Source: Chondrilla cf. caribensis
Taxonomy: Eukaryota > Porifera > Demospongiae > Chondrillida > Chondrillidae
Length of the DNA: 64,000 nucleotides
Assembly (NCBI GenBank): GCA_964020155.1
Contig: OZ026558.1
Coordinates: 2,266,163 to 2,330,162, forward strand
Direction of reading: 5' to 3'
How positions within the stretch are numbered: position 1 is the first letter of the stretch; each line of letters begins with the position of its first letter. The notes under the pieces were generated by a model. That model saw only the letters and a program-made list of their open reading frames with translations. It did no database searches and was not told the origin of the DNA. This document shows positions 23,100 to 34,389 of this stretch, one piece after another. The position numbers were made by a program, and so were the translations under genes.

Positions 23100-23580
23100 T
23101 TCTTTCTTCGTGAGTAGAAGTAGCCGACATTTTAGAAACTACAGTTGTTGGTTGTTCTTAGCAGCATTTACTCAAATATCGAGCGACAGACAGCCATTTT
23201 TTATGAAAGCGCTTGTGATGACGCCATCAAACGGGCCAAACGTCATAGACAATTGACGTGATTGTCGCGTGCTCGTTCGAACTATGGTTCGAAGAAGACA
23301 AGCCATCCTCCACGGCATAGATAGTGTTTGAGTATCTATGTCCACGGTGTGCCTCGTCATATTCAGAGAGGATCATTTCCAGTAGCTGGACCGGGGTCCG
23401 TTCAACTGTGTTTAGATGAGGTAGCCGTGCTTGGTCGTCCACGTGTTTACGCTTTGTCTACCTCTCTGTTTGCCCGTGATCACGTTCTTCCCACCATAGA
23501 CCCTAGATACCTACGTTCCCACTATGCTCACCTCTCCATTCACGTTTTTGTTCTCCTTGTACATTCACCTATACGTTCAC
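23100..23580. repeat. Left part of a segmental duplicate of 62.55-62.93 kb, promoter-like
   Basis: It is highly similar to 62549-62930, including GATGACGCC, AAACGTCATAG and TTGACGTGAT, three CRE-like half sites in about 60 bases. The open frames on both strands differ by indels between copies, so I do not call them coding. In the 62-kb copy this segment lies just upstream of a minus-strand ATG; here that ATG has become GTG (minus strand, near 23111). Confidence 0.65.
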
Positions 23581-26500
23581 CTATGTTCACATTTGCTCAC
23601 TTTATTAGGGGGGGAAACCATTATTGATTTAACATTAATGTATACAAGACAAACGAAAAGAAAAAAAAAAACAAGATATAATTGATTATAAGGTGCATGG
23701 GTGATATCTCGGACACAGGTAGCACAATTTGACATGAAACACATGTTGAGGATGCTACACTGGCAAGATGAAGGGAAAAAAAAAAAAAAAAAAATGGGGA
23801 GGTCAGGCGGATGGTGACCCAGGGCACCTATCTCTAGGGTGAGATAACTCGCATTGATACCTTTCTTACAGAGGTCACTCAGCAAAGACTGATAGTTCTG
23901 TTTGCCTTCTTTCCTGCGCCTCGCCTCTTTCATGGAGTTCAGACTATTAGAGCAGACGGTGAGTTCAATCATTTTGACTGCCTGATCCTGAACGATGACA
24001 ATGTCAGGTCTTGAACTAGTGCACACAAGCTGGGGTGGGATTGTTGTTGGTGGGGTTTCTTCTGCTCTGAGGTTGGGGAGGTCTGCATAAAGGGTGGAGG
24101 ATGGTAGGAGACCCTTCAGCCTTTCCACTAGCTTTAGTAAAACAGAGTCGTGTCTCCATGTGTACCTACCATCCTCTAGTGCGCGTTTGCAGCCATTGAG
24201 GATGTGGTGGGCGGTCGCTTGAGGGCTGTCACATAGGTGACATCGAGCGTGTACTTGGATTTTCCAGCGCCGTAGGTTGGTAGGAGTTGGCAGGGTGTCA
24301 GAGCCGCATCGGAGGATGAATGACAGTTGTCCAGCTGGAAGTCCATCAACAATGCGTTTCCACACCTTGGTCATTGATTCCAGCTCTGTGCAGTCAGAAA
24401 ATTTCTTTTGCACTTGGAGGGACTCAAGCTTACGGTTGGCCTCTTCTAAAGCTTGTTCATTTACAAGGCTTTTGGCTATTGGCCAGGTTGCAGATGAGCT
24501 TGGGGCAGTTGAGAGTGCTGTTTGCAGATGGTGCTGAGTAATTTCTGAAATATCTTGGCGTTTCAAAAAGGCCGCGTTGTTGATTAACGAGGAGATCTCC
24601 TTGATGGCTGGGTCCGAGGTCTTCGTAAGGCAACAAAGAAGGCTGAGCTTAGCTTTGGTCTTTGCAAGTGAGATAGAGGGAATGTTCAATGACGCCGGGT
24701 GAGACAGCAGGACCCGGGTGGAGTTCCTTGGCAGTTTCAACCACTTTCGGACCATTTTGGCAATTTGGTTCTCTAGGTGGGCAATGCATGATTTATATGT
24801 ATGATTAACTGCCAGCTGGTACTGTAGCGACGGGATGACATAGTTTCTCAGGATCCAGACCTTCATCTCACCTCTTATAGGCCTGACGTCTATTCTGCTG
24901 AGAATGGAGAGAAGGTGGTTTCTCAAGACAGAGCTGCCATGTTTCTTGGTTTCCCGAGGGGTGGAAGCTAGGGTGTGGCCCAGGAATTTCGTTGGTGCGA
25001 AGCGGAGGTTCCGGGTAGAACCGCATTTGAGGGAGTACTCTGCATCAGGTCTGGGCTTACCATTCTCAATGGTGATGGAGACACATTTGGTAGGATTAAG
25101 GCTGAGACCCAGGGAGTTGCATGATTCTTCCACTAACAATAGAGAGTTCTGGTGGTCAGTCCTGGGTTGATTGAGGATAGTAAGATCATCTGCTAGTGCT
25201 TTACATTTGTGCTCTAGACTCTGGACGTACTGCTGTTTGGAAGGGGGTTTGGTTGGCTTGGCTGGTAGGTGGGCACCCAAGGGTACGAATTTCTTGTTGT
25301 TCTTTTTGGCAAATCTCCAATCACAGGATCGGAGGTTCACCTTCTCAGTTTGTCCATCCGTGTACTCAAGAGTGGAGGATCCATCCAGATGGTGTGTGGT
25401 TACCAAGCAGCGATACCAGCCCTTCTCCTCCTCCGATTCTTCATCCCATTTGACGTACAAGGTAGAATTCACTGGTGGAAGATTTTCCGAATCCGGAATG
25501 GGGATGGCAATTTTACAGCCAGGATAATGTGACTGTTGGGTTCTGAGGATGATTGGGGTGAATGCAGCTAAGAAGATGGTTGGAGACAATGTATCGCCCT
25601 GGAATACACCCTTCTGAATGGCGAACCCAGAAGTTGACCACTTGTCCGTTATAATACGAGCAGTGAGTTGGCTGTAGCAACTGCGGATGTAAGAAACGAC
25701 ACCTGAGGGGATTTGAATGCGCTCAAGAATGTTGAACACAAGCCTGTGGGGGATAGACCCAAATGCGTTTTTAAGGTCCAGGAAGGTGATCATAGTAGGG
25801 GAACATATCCGCTGGGCCTGATCAAGGATGCAGTTGAGAGCAAATATGTGCTCATAGGTCCCGGGGCAATTTCTGAGGAACCCTTTTTGAATAGAGGGAT
25901 CAATCAGTTGGTTGTGGAGGAGGAAGGTCTCCAGGCGTATGGCTAGGATTTTGTGAAACAATTTACCCACACATGAGGTGAGGGCAATGGGTCTGAAGTT
26001 TTTGGGGTTCTCGGGAGAGCCAGCCTTGTAGATAAGTTTCATAATGCCAGAGCACCACTGTGAGGGGGCAGATTGGGAATGCAGAAGGATCTTACTGAAT
26101 AGGGTGGCAAGGTAGTGGTGTGTGCTTGGGAGCTTCCAGAGATGGCAGTAGGTGATACAATCTTCCCCAGGGGAGGAGCTTTTGTTGGTACCTTTGAGGA
26201 TCTTTCGGACAATCTTAGGTGTGATTGGCGACATGTCAAAAGCTACATTGTAGGTCTCGGGAAGAATCTGGTCAGCCCAATTAGGTAGATCTTGATATTC
26301 ATCAGGATTCTGACTGAAAGTGGACTTGAAGTAAGCTAGGCCACACTCACTTGAAAAGGATGGCTTGGTGGTATTGGATCCTTCGCAGATAGATTTGGCA
26401 AATTTCCATCTATTTGACCAGAAGGCGTTCTCTTGTTTTCGGGTGGAGCGGTCCTGTTTCCATTGCTTGAGGTCGTTGGAGATTTTGTGATGCGCTCTTA

Positions 26501-26864
26501 CTGACTGTAGAAATTTCTGGGGGTCTTTTCGAAAGTTTTTTCTAAGAGTGTTCTTGACTGATGTCAGGTTTTCCTTTAAGGATTCCAGAGGACGTGGTCT
26601 ATGCTGGCCTTGTTTTGGGTTGGAGCGAATAATGCCATTCCTCCTTAGTACTGCGTTCAGCACCTCAGCGAAGGTGACAGCTGCTTCGTCTGTTGATATT
26701 GCGTCCCCATTCAAGGCGGATAATGCGAATTCTAGGGATTCCTTGACTTCAGAGTCAATTTTTGACCAATTGACGTTACGTTGCTTGTTGGCTGAGATAT
26801 TTGAACAATCATTCTGGACGGTTCTGGTCGCCGCGGTTGACACGGGGATTGGACCTTCCGCCAT
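23577..26864 (-). CDS. R2-like ORF: reverse transcriptase with Tudor-like insert, CCHC motif, PD-(D/E)XK endonuclease
   Basis: The frame has 1095 codons from an ATG (MAEGPIPVST). RT blocks include NFRPIALTSCVGKLFHKI (about 289), FLDLKNAFGSIPH (about 361), QKGVFQGDTLSPTIF (about 417) and the catalytic LADDLTIL (about 557). Between the last two, residues about 465-520 (LYVKWDEE, KGWYRCLV, YTDGQTEKVN) look like a Tudor/SH3-like barrel. The C-terminal part has a Cys/His knuckle (CHLCDSPQATAHHILNGC) and RPDIVIVQDQAVKMIELTV, the core of the restriction-like endonuclease. The real end is probably near the A/T runs; the last 50 or so residues read through poly-T and flanking DNA. No N-terminal zinc fingers are evident. 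The element looks intact enough to have been recently active. Confidence 0.82.
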   Translation of the reverse strand: MAEGPIPVSTAATRTVQNDCSNISANKQRNVNWSKIDSEVKESLEFALSALNGDAISTDEAAVTFAEVLNAVLRRNGIIRSNPKQGQHRPRPLESLKENLTSVKNTLRKNFRKDPQKFLQSVRAHHKISNDLKQWKQDRSTRKQENAFWSNRWKFAKSICEGSNTTKPSFSSECGLAYFKSTFSQNPDEYQDLPNWADQILPETYNVAFDMSPITPKIVRKILKGTNKSSSPGEDCITYCHLWKLPSTHHYLATLFSKILLHSQSAPSQWCSGIMKLIYKAGSPENPKNFRPIALTSCVGKLFHKILAIRLETFLLHNQLIDPSIQKGFLRNCPGTYEHIFALNCILDQAQRICSPTMITFLDLKNAFGSIPHRLVFNILERIQIPSGVVSYIRSCYSQLTARIITDKWSTSGFAIQKGVFQGDTLSPTIFLAAFTPIILRTQQSHYPGCKIAIPIPDSENLPPVNSTLYVKWDEESEEEKGWYRCLVTTHHLDGSSTLEYTDGQTEKVNLRSCDWRFAKKNNKKFVPLGAHLPAKPTKPPSKQQYVQSLEHKCKALADDLTILNQPRTDHQNSLLLVEESCNSLGLSLNPTKCVSITIENGKPRPDAEYSLKCGSTRNLRFAPTKFLGHTLASTPRETKKHGSSVLRNHLLSILSRIDVRPIRGEMKVWILRNYVIPSLQYQLAVNHTYKSCIAHLENQIAKMVRKWLKLPRNSTRVLLSHPASLNIPSISLAKTKAKLSLLCCLTKTSDPAIKEISSLINNAAFLKRQDISEITQHHLQTALSTAPSSSATWPIAKSLVNEQALEEANRKLESLQVQKKFSDCTELESMTKVWKRIVDGLPAGQLSFILRCGSDTLPTPTNLRRWKIQVHARCHLCDSPQATAHHILNGCKRALEDGRYTWRHDSVLLKLVERLKGLLPSSTLYADLPNLRAEETPPTTIPPQLVCTSSRPDIVIVQDQAVKMIELTVCSNSLNSMKEARRRKEGKQNYQSLLSDLCKKGINASYLTLEIGALGHHPPDLPIFFFFFFPSSCQCSILNMCFMSNCATCVRDITHAPYNQLYLVFFFLFVCLVYINVKSIMVSPPNKVSKCEHR

Positions 26865-26880
26865 TTTCTAATCACGATGT
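23585..26880 (-). mobile_element. R2-like LINE with restriction-like endonuclease
   Basis: Comparison with the empty paralogous site near 62932-62965 (GCTCACTTCATTCGCACTTTG) shows a roughly 3.3-kb minus-strand insertion between GCTCACTTTAT and GACTTTGTTCACATCG. A run of about 20 A on the plus strand (23775-23794) and a second at 23662-23673 lie near the element's 3' end. No obvious target duplication was seen. Confidence 0.85.
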
Positions 26881-26884
26881 ATTG

Positions 26885-28000
26885 AACTATTTTTTGACTT
26901 TGTTCACATCGTTTAAATTTCTGGCTAATTTGTGCGCCTCTCCATCCACCTGTGTTCACTTGACAATGTGTTGACTTTTGGACTATTCATTGACACTATA
27001 TATGATCACATCTGTGGTCAACTTTTGGACTATTCATTGACACTATGATCACATCTGTGGCAACTTTATTCACTTTTGTTCACATTTTTACCCATTGTTC
27101 CCCTTTCTCGTCGCTTTGGCACCTCTCCACCCGACCACCTGTGTTCAATTTCTACAGTTCATTTACCCTTTATTCACCCCTTTGGTCACCTTTAGTCACT
27201 TTCCTTTCGGCTTTGGACTTGGTTCACATATGTACACTTCCACTGTTTGTTCACCTTTATGCTTACTTTGTGCATCTCTCAATAAACATACTCATTTTCA
27301 CTTGTGCTTCACTTTTGTTCACTTTCTTCACTTTGTTCACCACTGCATTATCGGTTAACTCTCCATTCCCAAAAATATGATGATGAAAGTATGACAATAT
27401 TATGCATAATGCAATTTGGTATGAGAATAGTAAATATTCACTCATAGTTTCTGTATTTTAATGCAGTAAAGTTTGTATCTTAGTACATCCACCTTCTACC
27501 AAATTCAGGAACAGCTAAGTATTTCCTGCAACACATTAGTATATCCACAACACACACCACACACTTGAATTAATGGAGCTTAATCTACATTGATTTAAAT
27601 GGGGCTGACGCTTACCGACATAATCTCAGTTGTGCCTGTTTAATGGTAGCCAAGTAAAGTGACCTTATGGAGATTTACATGTGTATGTAAAATCTGAAGT
27701 TTTTGATTTCATAATGTATACAATAGAATATATCCTGTAATTCAATAATCCTGATATAATATGTAAATATATAGTATGGAATATTTAATGGTTAACTCAA
27801 CAATTGACTTCACAAAATGTTTGTAGGCCATGTCCACTACACTTGAGAATTCTTCTGTGAGAGTCTTTATGGTCAATTATGTGATCATGCAATTGTGTGT
27901 GGCAATGTAGTGGCATGCATTTTTATCTACATTCATGTGTGTGACGAATTAGGTGGTCCCAATGTGTCCTTTACAAAGAGGTTCTACTGAAATATCATGT
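26885..28000. repeat. Right part of the segmental duplicate of 62.99-63.96 kb; TTCAC-rich, no gene
   Basis: The first 450 bases are built from loosely repeated TTCACTTT and GTTCACAT words, giving Phe/His/Ser-rich artefact frames. The rest matches the end of the window almost base for base (for example ATGCAGTAAAGTTTGTATCT). Near 27953 a GTCCTTTACAAAGAGGTTCT segment resembles a pogo-MITE end. Confidence 0.75.
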
Positions 28001-28147
28001 ACTTATGCATTGTGTACATTAGAGTCAGATATACCTATGTACATACGTACATACAAACATACATACATACCTATTTGTATAGAAATGGATGTCTTTTCCA
28101 TTTTTTTTCCATTTTTTCCCTTTTCTCTTTCTGTTTCTGTTCAATAG

Positions 28148-28820
28148 CCTTCCAAATTGCCTCGAAAGATTAAGAAGTACGTATGTCTCTCCTCTAGAGG
28201 TATAGTTGACTTGTTCGTTCCTCTGTTCTGCTGCTTAAAGGACTTGTGCAAATACAACCCCCAATCTTCTCAACGAATTCAACAAGTGAGTGCATGTGCT
28301 CAGTCATTTTTTGTGAGTATATTGTGTGTGATTGAGGCGGAGGTATACCTGCATAATATATCAAAGGTAATTCACATTTCCAGGAAATTTGGCAGTGTAC
28401 ACTGTTGGATTTTCACATTTGGGTCGCAGAATATCACAAATTGAGAAATTTGCTTTTTATTTTCATATTCACAGCTCATTGCACATTTCCACAGTAGAAC
28501 CTTCATATGGTGAATTCCTGTTAGTCCGCCACTGTTTGAACCGCAACACACACACACACAATTTCCCATTATCATGTATGTGCTCCACTCTGTTCTTCTC
28601 TAGACATTTTGGGTAAAATTTCCTTTACAAGTTTCCGATGGAAAAAGACGAGAGATGGGCTCGAAGATGAGGAGAAGAGAAAGGAATCTCATGACACCAT
28701 TCACTAGATGTTGAACATCATCTGTCTGCTAAGTTTTGTACTTGGCTCGCACCCTCAATATCACCAAACTCAGGTCCCTAGCGGGATAAGGGCTTCCATG
28801 TAATAATCCCTGTAGGAGGT

Positions 28821-28903
<83 letters not shown>

Positions 28904-29152
28904 ATGCGTGCATGTGTACTGCATATACGTACGTATGTGTGTACTGTAAGTGCCTCTTGATGCCTCGTATCTCCTCGCTGCTTGTTATCACTACTTCCAT
29001 GTTTGCTCATGTCTAGCATTGTCTGTGAGTGTGGTGGAGGCTGTCTATCACTACCAAGCTCCTCGAACCATGTCCGAACTGCAAGACCAGTTTTTGTATC
29101 TCCTTGTGGAATGCTTGAGGATACTTCTTGATGGTGTGTTTGTGTGTGTGTT

Positions 29153-29233
<81 letters not shown>

Positions 29234-29758
29234 GTGTGTGTGTTGTGTCATGTCTATATCCTGGTGTCTACTTGCATGTAATGGTGCTTCCACAGTTCCT
29301 TTGAACAGCTCCTATTTAACCGACATGGCTGCTGAGCGTATTAGCTGCATATGAAACATTCCTACAGTCATTTTTTGGCCCCCTTACATAGTATGGGACT
29401 TGATGTCAATTAATGAGCGTGGGAACATGTTTAATTAGATATTAAATTCTGATTACAACATGTATGCACATATGCAGTGTCACCCGGTCAATAGGCCAAA
29501 CCGTTCATTATGTCACAATTTTCTGGCATAAATTCATCTGTATGGGGAAAGTATACGCGTATTGTGCCAACTGCCAAATCCGCCATTTGCCATGTTTATA
29601 CGTACATATGCATTAGGTGTATACGTGTGTGTGTGTACACTGCACACACTGATATTTACAGACTTAAGAACGAATCAATATTTACAGATATTTTTGCATA
29701 TTGTATCCCTCCATTCTGTAAGTACAATGAAGTGGTGGACACTGACAAGTATATCAAG

Positions 29759-29791
<33 letters not shown>

Positions 29792-31358
29792 CGTGCGTAC
29801 GTGTGCGTGTGTTTGTGTTTGTGTGGGTGTGTGTATGGGTGTGTGTATGAGTGTGGGTGTGGGTATGTGCATGTGTTGGTGTGCGTGTGTGTGTGGGTGT
29901 GTATGTGTGCAGTGCAGTTTTCTTCACATGCACTAGTGTTGTGATAATTTGCTTGTATGTTTCCTTCAATGGCTCACAGTACCTTCATGTCTCTGTGCTA
30001 TTGTGTGTAATGTGATAATAATAACATTATAGTTTAAAAAACAGCCCTAAAGATAGTGATGTCTGAAATATACCTACAAGTATTGGAAACAATGTTCTAG
30101 ACTGTGTTATCCAAAGGCAAAACCCTGTGAAGTATGTAGGTTGTATGTTTAGTGGGTGAATGACTAATCTCAAAATTCTTGAACTTCAGAAATTTCTGCC
30201 TGTATAAAAATGCTGTAGCATCTGAAGTTTTTAAGAGATGTGAATTTCTCGCATCACTTGATTTCGGACTGTTTTTGACCTTTGTCGTGAAATTCACAAA
30301 AATTACATCCGGTAAAAATTTCAGACATTATGGTATGTTAAATGCATTGAGAGAACCTGATCACATCTTTATACAGGCCCCTACCATGATGCTGATTTCA
30401 TGTTTGAGCTCTCAACCTGAAGCAGTGCTTTAGACAGTTTCATGGACAGACAAGGCACAGGGTATGTGTTGTACGCAGCAATATCTTCAACCTCATGCTG
30501 ATTTTACCTCTTCACATGAGTATGTACATTGATATTTACCTAGTTGTTTTGTTCACTGTACCTTTAGGGAATTCATAGGAGAAGAATCATTCGCTAATTC
30601 AGCAGCTTATCAGTGATTCAGCTTTGATGCATTCAAATAGCACAATACACAATGCAATTACATTTATATAGCCTACATACATGCATATATAGTTGTATGG
30701 TCAGTAATGAGCTATTCTTATGTACATATCAGGCTAAAAGTGAAGAGTTTGACATGTTATCAAAGATGAGGATTTCCAAGATGAATGTCATAAGAAGAAA
30801 GTTACTGTTGTCAATCCAATTAGCAAAAGACAGCAGCATACAGAGAAAGCGTATGTTTTCACAGATGCCATTTTTTGATGAACGTATTTGAGATTTCACA
30901 ATTCTAGTTATTACTTTTACCCAGTTCCATTCGGAAGAAATCAGAAAATGTTTATGTTTCAATGCATGAGGATAACCCACTCTACACATCCACCAAAGAA
31001 CTGCTTATGAACACAACAGAAATGATTGTAAATATGGAAGTTGTTGTGGACGGTGAAAGTGGTGTTCCTCATTTGCTGGATGGCAGCCCTAGCAGTACTG
31101 AAGACAAGTATGCTGCTATTGTAGAGTGAGTACCATACACATTGATCTTAATTGCATATGAATAGTAAAACTGAATTATTTCACTGTTCACACCAATAGA
31201 GTTGTCAAGGTTGGGAGAGAGATTGAGGAGACATTTAACATTGGAGATCAATGTGTTTGGTAAGCCCAACACACATTGCACTAGCTGTTATTGCCATCAC
31301 CAATAAGAGAGTTTTACATGTGTCATTTATTCCACAAATATACAGGAAACAGAAGTAG
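28148..31358 (+). CDS. Unidentified multi-exon gene (candidate exons)
   Basis: Exons inferred from splice sites and open frame: 28148-28176; 28241-28285 ([15 protein letters not shown]); 28604-28707 ([18 protein letters not shown], ending DTIH and a TAG); 29017-29133 ([18 protein letters not shown]...ILLDG); 29688-29758 ([18 protein letters not shown]); 30733-30850 ([16 protein letters not shown]); 30925-31125 ([17 protein letters not shown]...); 31200-31259 ([16 protein letters not shown]); 31346-31358 (WKQK stop). Exons from 29017 to 30850 join in phase, as do 30925 to the stop. The 30850/30925 junction is off by one base, implying a micro-exon, an indel or a wrong splice choice. The TAG at 28705 may mean two genes. 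An AATAAA lies near 32141. No family was recognised. Confidence 0.5.
28819..28901. repeat. (GT)n microsatellite
   Basis: About 80 bases of pure GT inside an intron of the preceding gene. A second tract occupies 29134-29231 with TTTG interruptions, and an imperfect one 29759-29910. Confidence 0.95.
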
Positions 31359-32151
31359 AGGAAAGCAGCACCATCAGTGGAAATTATGGTCATTTCATAG
31401 TGAGTGCATGTGAGGTGTCTGTCTGTCTGTGTGTGTATGTGCAAACACAAGTGTGTTTATACATGAATGCATGTACATATGTGTGTATGTGTGCGTGGAC
31501 TTATGTGCAAGTACATGTGCTCGTGCAAAGGTGTGTGTGTGTTTATGCATGGATGTATGTATAAGCATGTGTTGAGCCACTGCACACAATCTCATGTACT
31601 CAACACATGCTCTTATCCTCATCTCACTCTTGTATGTGATCAGCTTTTGCAGTTGATGAACTGTCCCAACTAGTCCAGCAGTCCCTGAGTGCCTTGGAAG
31701 ACTGCGTTTTCCTCGAGATCGCTAACACGATGAACTTGTACCTGTACATGTGCCTTGTTTACTGTCCTGAACACCAAACACACCACTTCTGTCCTCGCAC
31801 ATATTTGACACTTACTGATGGTAGCAAAGTGTCTTAGAAGAGTACAGTAGCAGCTCTTTCCTTTTTTTTCTGGAGTTTGTTTTTATTTAGTATATATATT
31901 AATCTGATCGGAATATTATACTCTGAGCCTGCCATTCTGATTGTATAATAATATTTGGGATCGTTGTAGTTGATACATAGTCAGTTTGGTCAGACATGGC
32001 TCAAAATATATCCAACCTATTGGTTGTGTGTGTGTGTGTGTGTGTGTGATACAAACTATTAGGTGTATGGGTATTGTAGTGCATGAGCATGATTGCAAAT
32101 GAGATCTTCACTTGAGGTATATATGATATATACTATATACAATAAAAAAAA

Positions 32152-32312
32152 TTAATTTAGCCATTTCTGAAAGGAATAGAATAGCAAGGAATACTCGTTG
32201 AGCTGGAGCATCTCATCATCATCTTGAACTGGTAGCACTTGATGTTGACTTGAAAAGGTTTCCTGTGGGAACCAAATGAAAGGAAGTTCCACTTGTATTA
32301 TGTAAAGATTAG

Positions 32313-32366
<54 letters not shown>

Positions 32367-33545
32367 TGTGTGTGTGTGTGTGTGTTTGTATGTACATGTT
32401 TTTGTGTAAGACAAGAAAACATGTACAATATATTCACTTATACAGTCCTGCTATTCCCACAGGTAATAGCTAAAGTACCTCTCGAGAGGTACTTTAGCTA
32501 TTATGTGCTTTGTTGTGTGTGCAATGATTAGTAGATGTGTAAATAGGAAATAACCAATTATCCACAATCCAACAACAAAGCAACATCAAATGAAATGTGC
32601 GTACATCAGGGAAGTGTGCACACAAATGTGTGCAATGCTTTTCCTTTGAAGTCGCCCACGCAACATACCGCATAAGCAAATAACAAAGCGACATTCACAT
32701 CAGATTCTGTCAAACTTACTTGGTTCAATGACTCATGTTTTGCCTCAGTCATAAGAAGCAACCATGGATTTGATAGTGTGCTACACATATCTCCTTGATA
32801 AAACTTAACACTGAAATAAGAAAGACTTTCAAGATAGAATGCATTGAACTGGCAAATGAATGTGTACACTTTAACTTGCACATACATCACTATAATATAT
32901 GTAAATGTACAAATTAAATGTCATGTAAATTCAGATACATACGTGCATAGGAATGTGGATTGTACAATTATATTATGTAGCTGTAGTCTTCGCGCTTTTC
33001 TGGTATCATTAACTGTTAACAGATTTCAAGTGGATATAACGGTTACCTGTTAACCGATAACCGAATACCAAAGAGTTTCAACCGGTTAACATTACTTTTA
33101 TTTTGAAAAGTACTTCACCTACATACGTATGTATGTATGACATTTCGGAACACAAGAAATTGCATAAATACGTATATAAATATGCTATTTATGTGAAAGT
33201 AAATAGCAGTGCATAGTACGTACGTAGTAGAAACCTCTCAGAACAAAATATAAGGGATGTGCACAATCAGTTCTTGTTAGCAGATGTTCATATCAGGATT
33301 TGCTAATTACACGTACACTGCAACAGCAAAACGAAAACTGCTGAATATTCGGCTCAGCACATTAAGCAGCAATTTGCCATAACACATATCTACTACATAT
33401 GTGTATTTGAGTACACGATGAAAACAAAATTGAAATAGAGTACCTGTACAGCAGAAGCATGGGAACAGTGCAGGTCAGCTTGTGCTTGCTGCTCACATCC
33501 ACGTTCCTCCTCTGATATCATCCTTTGCAGCTCAAGGGATTGAAT
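32152..33545 (-). CDS. Unidentified minus-strand gene, three candidate exons
   Basis: Exons: 33545-33444 (IQSLELQRMISEEERGCEQQ then ADLHCSHASAVQ, Glu/Gln-rich, coiled-coil-like), 32810-32720 (VKFYQGDMCSTLSNPWLLLM...ESLNQ, donor GTAAGT) and 32262-32152 (ETFSSQHQVLPVQDDDEM to FQKWLN and stop). The last two join in phase 0. The first ends in phase 0 whereas the second is entered in phase 2, so at least one exon between them is missing from my model. The gene is tail-to-tail with the plus-strand gene ending at 31358. No known domain was recognised. Confidence 0.45.
32313..32390. repeat. (TG)n microsatellite
   Basis: About 75 bases of TG in the last intron of the minus-strand gene, followed by GACAAGAAAACATGTA as at 3642. 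Confidence 0.95.
32464..32503. repeat. Perfect 40-bp palindrome
   Basis: TAATAGCTAAAGTACCTCTC is followed with no spacer by its exact complement. It is the collapsed form of the inverted repeat at 35708-35856. Confidence 0.95.
32503..32685. mobile_element. MITE-like element next to the palindrome
   Basis: It starts TTATGTG(C/G) and ends GCCCACGCAACATACCGCATAA. Its interior (GCAATGATTAGTAGA, GGAAATAACCAA, TACATCAGGGAAGTGTGCAC) is shared with 35849-36018, where the complementary end TTATGTGGCATGTTGCGTGG is better kept. Confidence 0.65.
32900..33440. other. Intronic DNA, no feature resolved
   Basis: AT-rich DNA with several GTTAAC/GGTTAAC words near 33008-33090. No exon joining the flanking minus-strand exons was found. 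Confidence 0.4.
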
Positions 33546-33559
33546 CTGGTAGAAAGACC

Positions 33560-34380
33560 AGTACAATTTCAATGTACAAACAAATGGCGGAACTCAACAG
33601 CTATAACAAACATCACTCAAGCAATATTCATTCATGTGTATGATACACCAGGCAAATGTGAGCCTACAGTGGATATGTTGTGTTGAAGCAATTGAATGAT
33701 AACAATTCCCATTAGCTTTACTTTGTATTGCTTTTAAACCAGTCATTGCTTCACCAAACGTATATGTACATCACACAGGGTTATTATAGTAGTATTAGCA
33801 GTGTATACTATGTGTCTGATGGACTGTTGAGAAGGTAGCTACGATGGTACCATATTATAAGAGTTAATTCTTCTTTGATTATAACCCTAGGTTACACTAG
33901 AGTGGTAAACACTTTATTTTAAATTGGTTTAAATCAACCTCGGTATATGGTTTACTTTAATCGGTGACATACGTAATTGCCTTGAAGCATTCAAAATGCT
34001 TTCGACTTATGTACAGCAAATTAGAAGGCACTTTGATACACCAGTGTAACCGGGCTATTGATAATCTACTGTGTAGTGGAGATTACATATGCTATAATCA
34101 CCCTGTTTCAGTGGCAAACAGAATACAACCCAATATATCCACTGTCTAACATGACCGTGACAAGGCAATTAAAGGAAATTTGGAAATTGAACTTTGAATT
34201 TGTAAATTTGGCATATAATATCCAAGATAATAATTATATTACTATTGTAATACTATTATACTCATGTACGTAATATACAAATCAATTACCTGTCCACAGT
34301 AATTATTAATTGAATAATGAGTGGAAGCCACAAACATTTCAGTGCGCTGCAGTCACCTGAAGTTTACCAATTCACTACCA
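33560..34380. other. Intergenic, no gene seen
   Basis: Open frames here are short and lack splice or family support. Confidence 0.4.
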
Positions 34381-34389
34381 AAGTCACCT

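Noticed and set aside
23328..23627. Plus-strand ORF conserved at 62648-63016 (VQLCLDEVAVLGRPRVYALS)
   Set aside because: Conservation reflects recent duplication. The copies differ by frame-shifting indels outside this block and no splice context was seen.
27045..27380. Phe/His/Ser-rich ORFs on the plus strand, also at 62868-63396
   Set aside because: They arise from the degenerate TTCAC repeat, are open in several frames at once and differ between copies.
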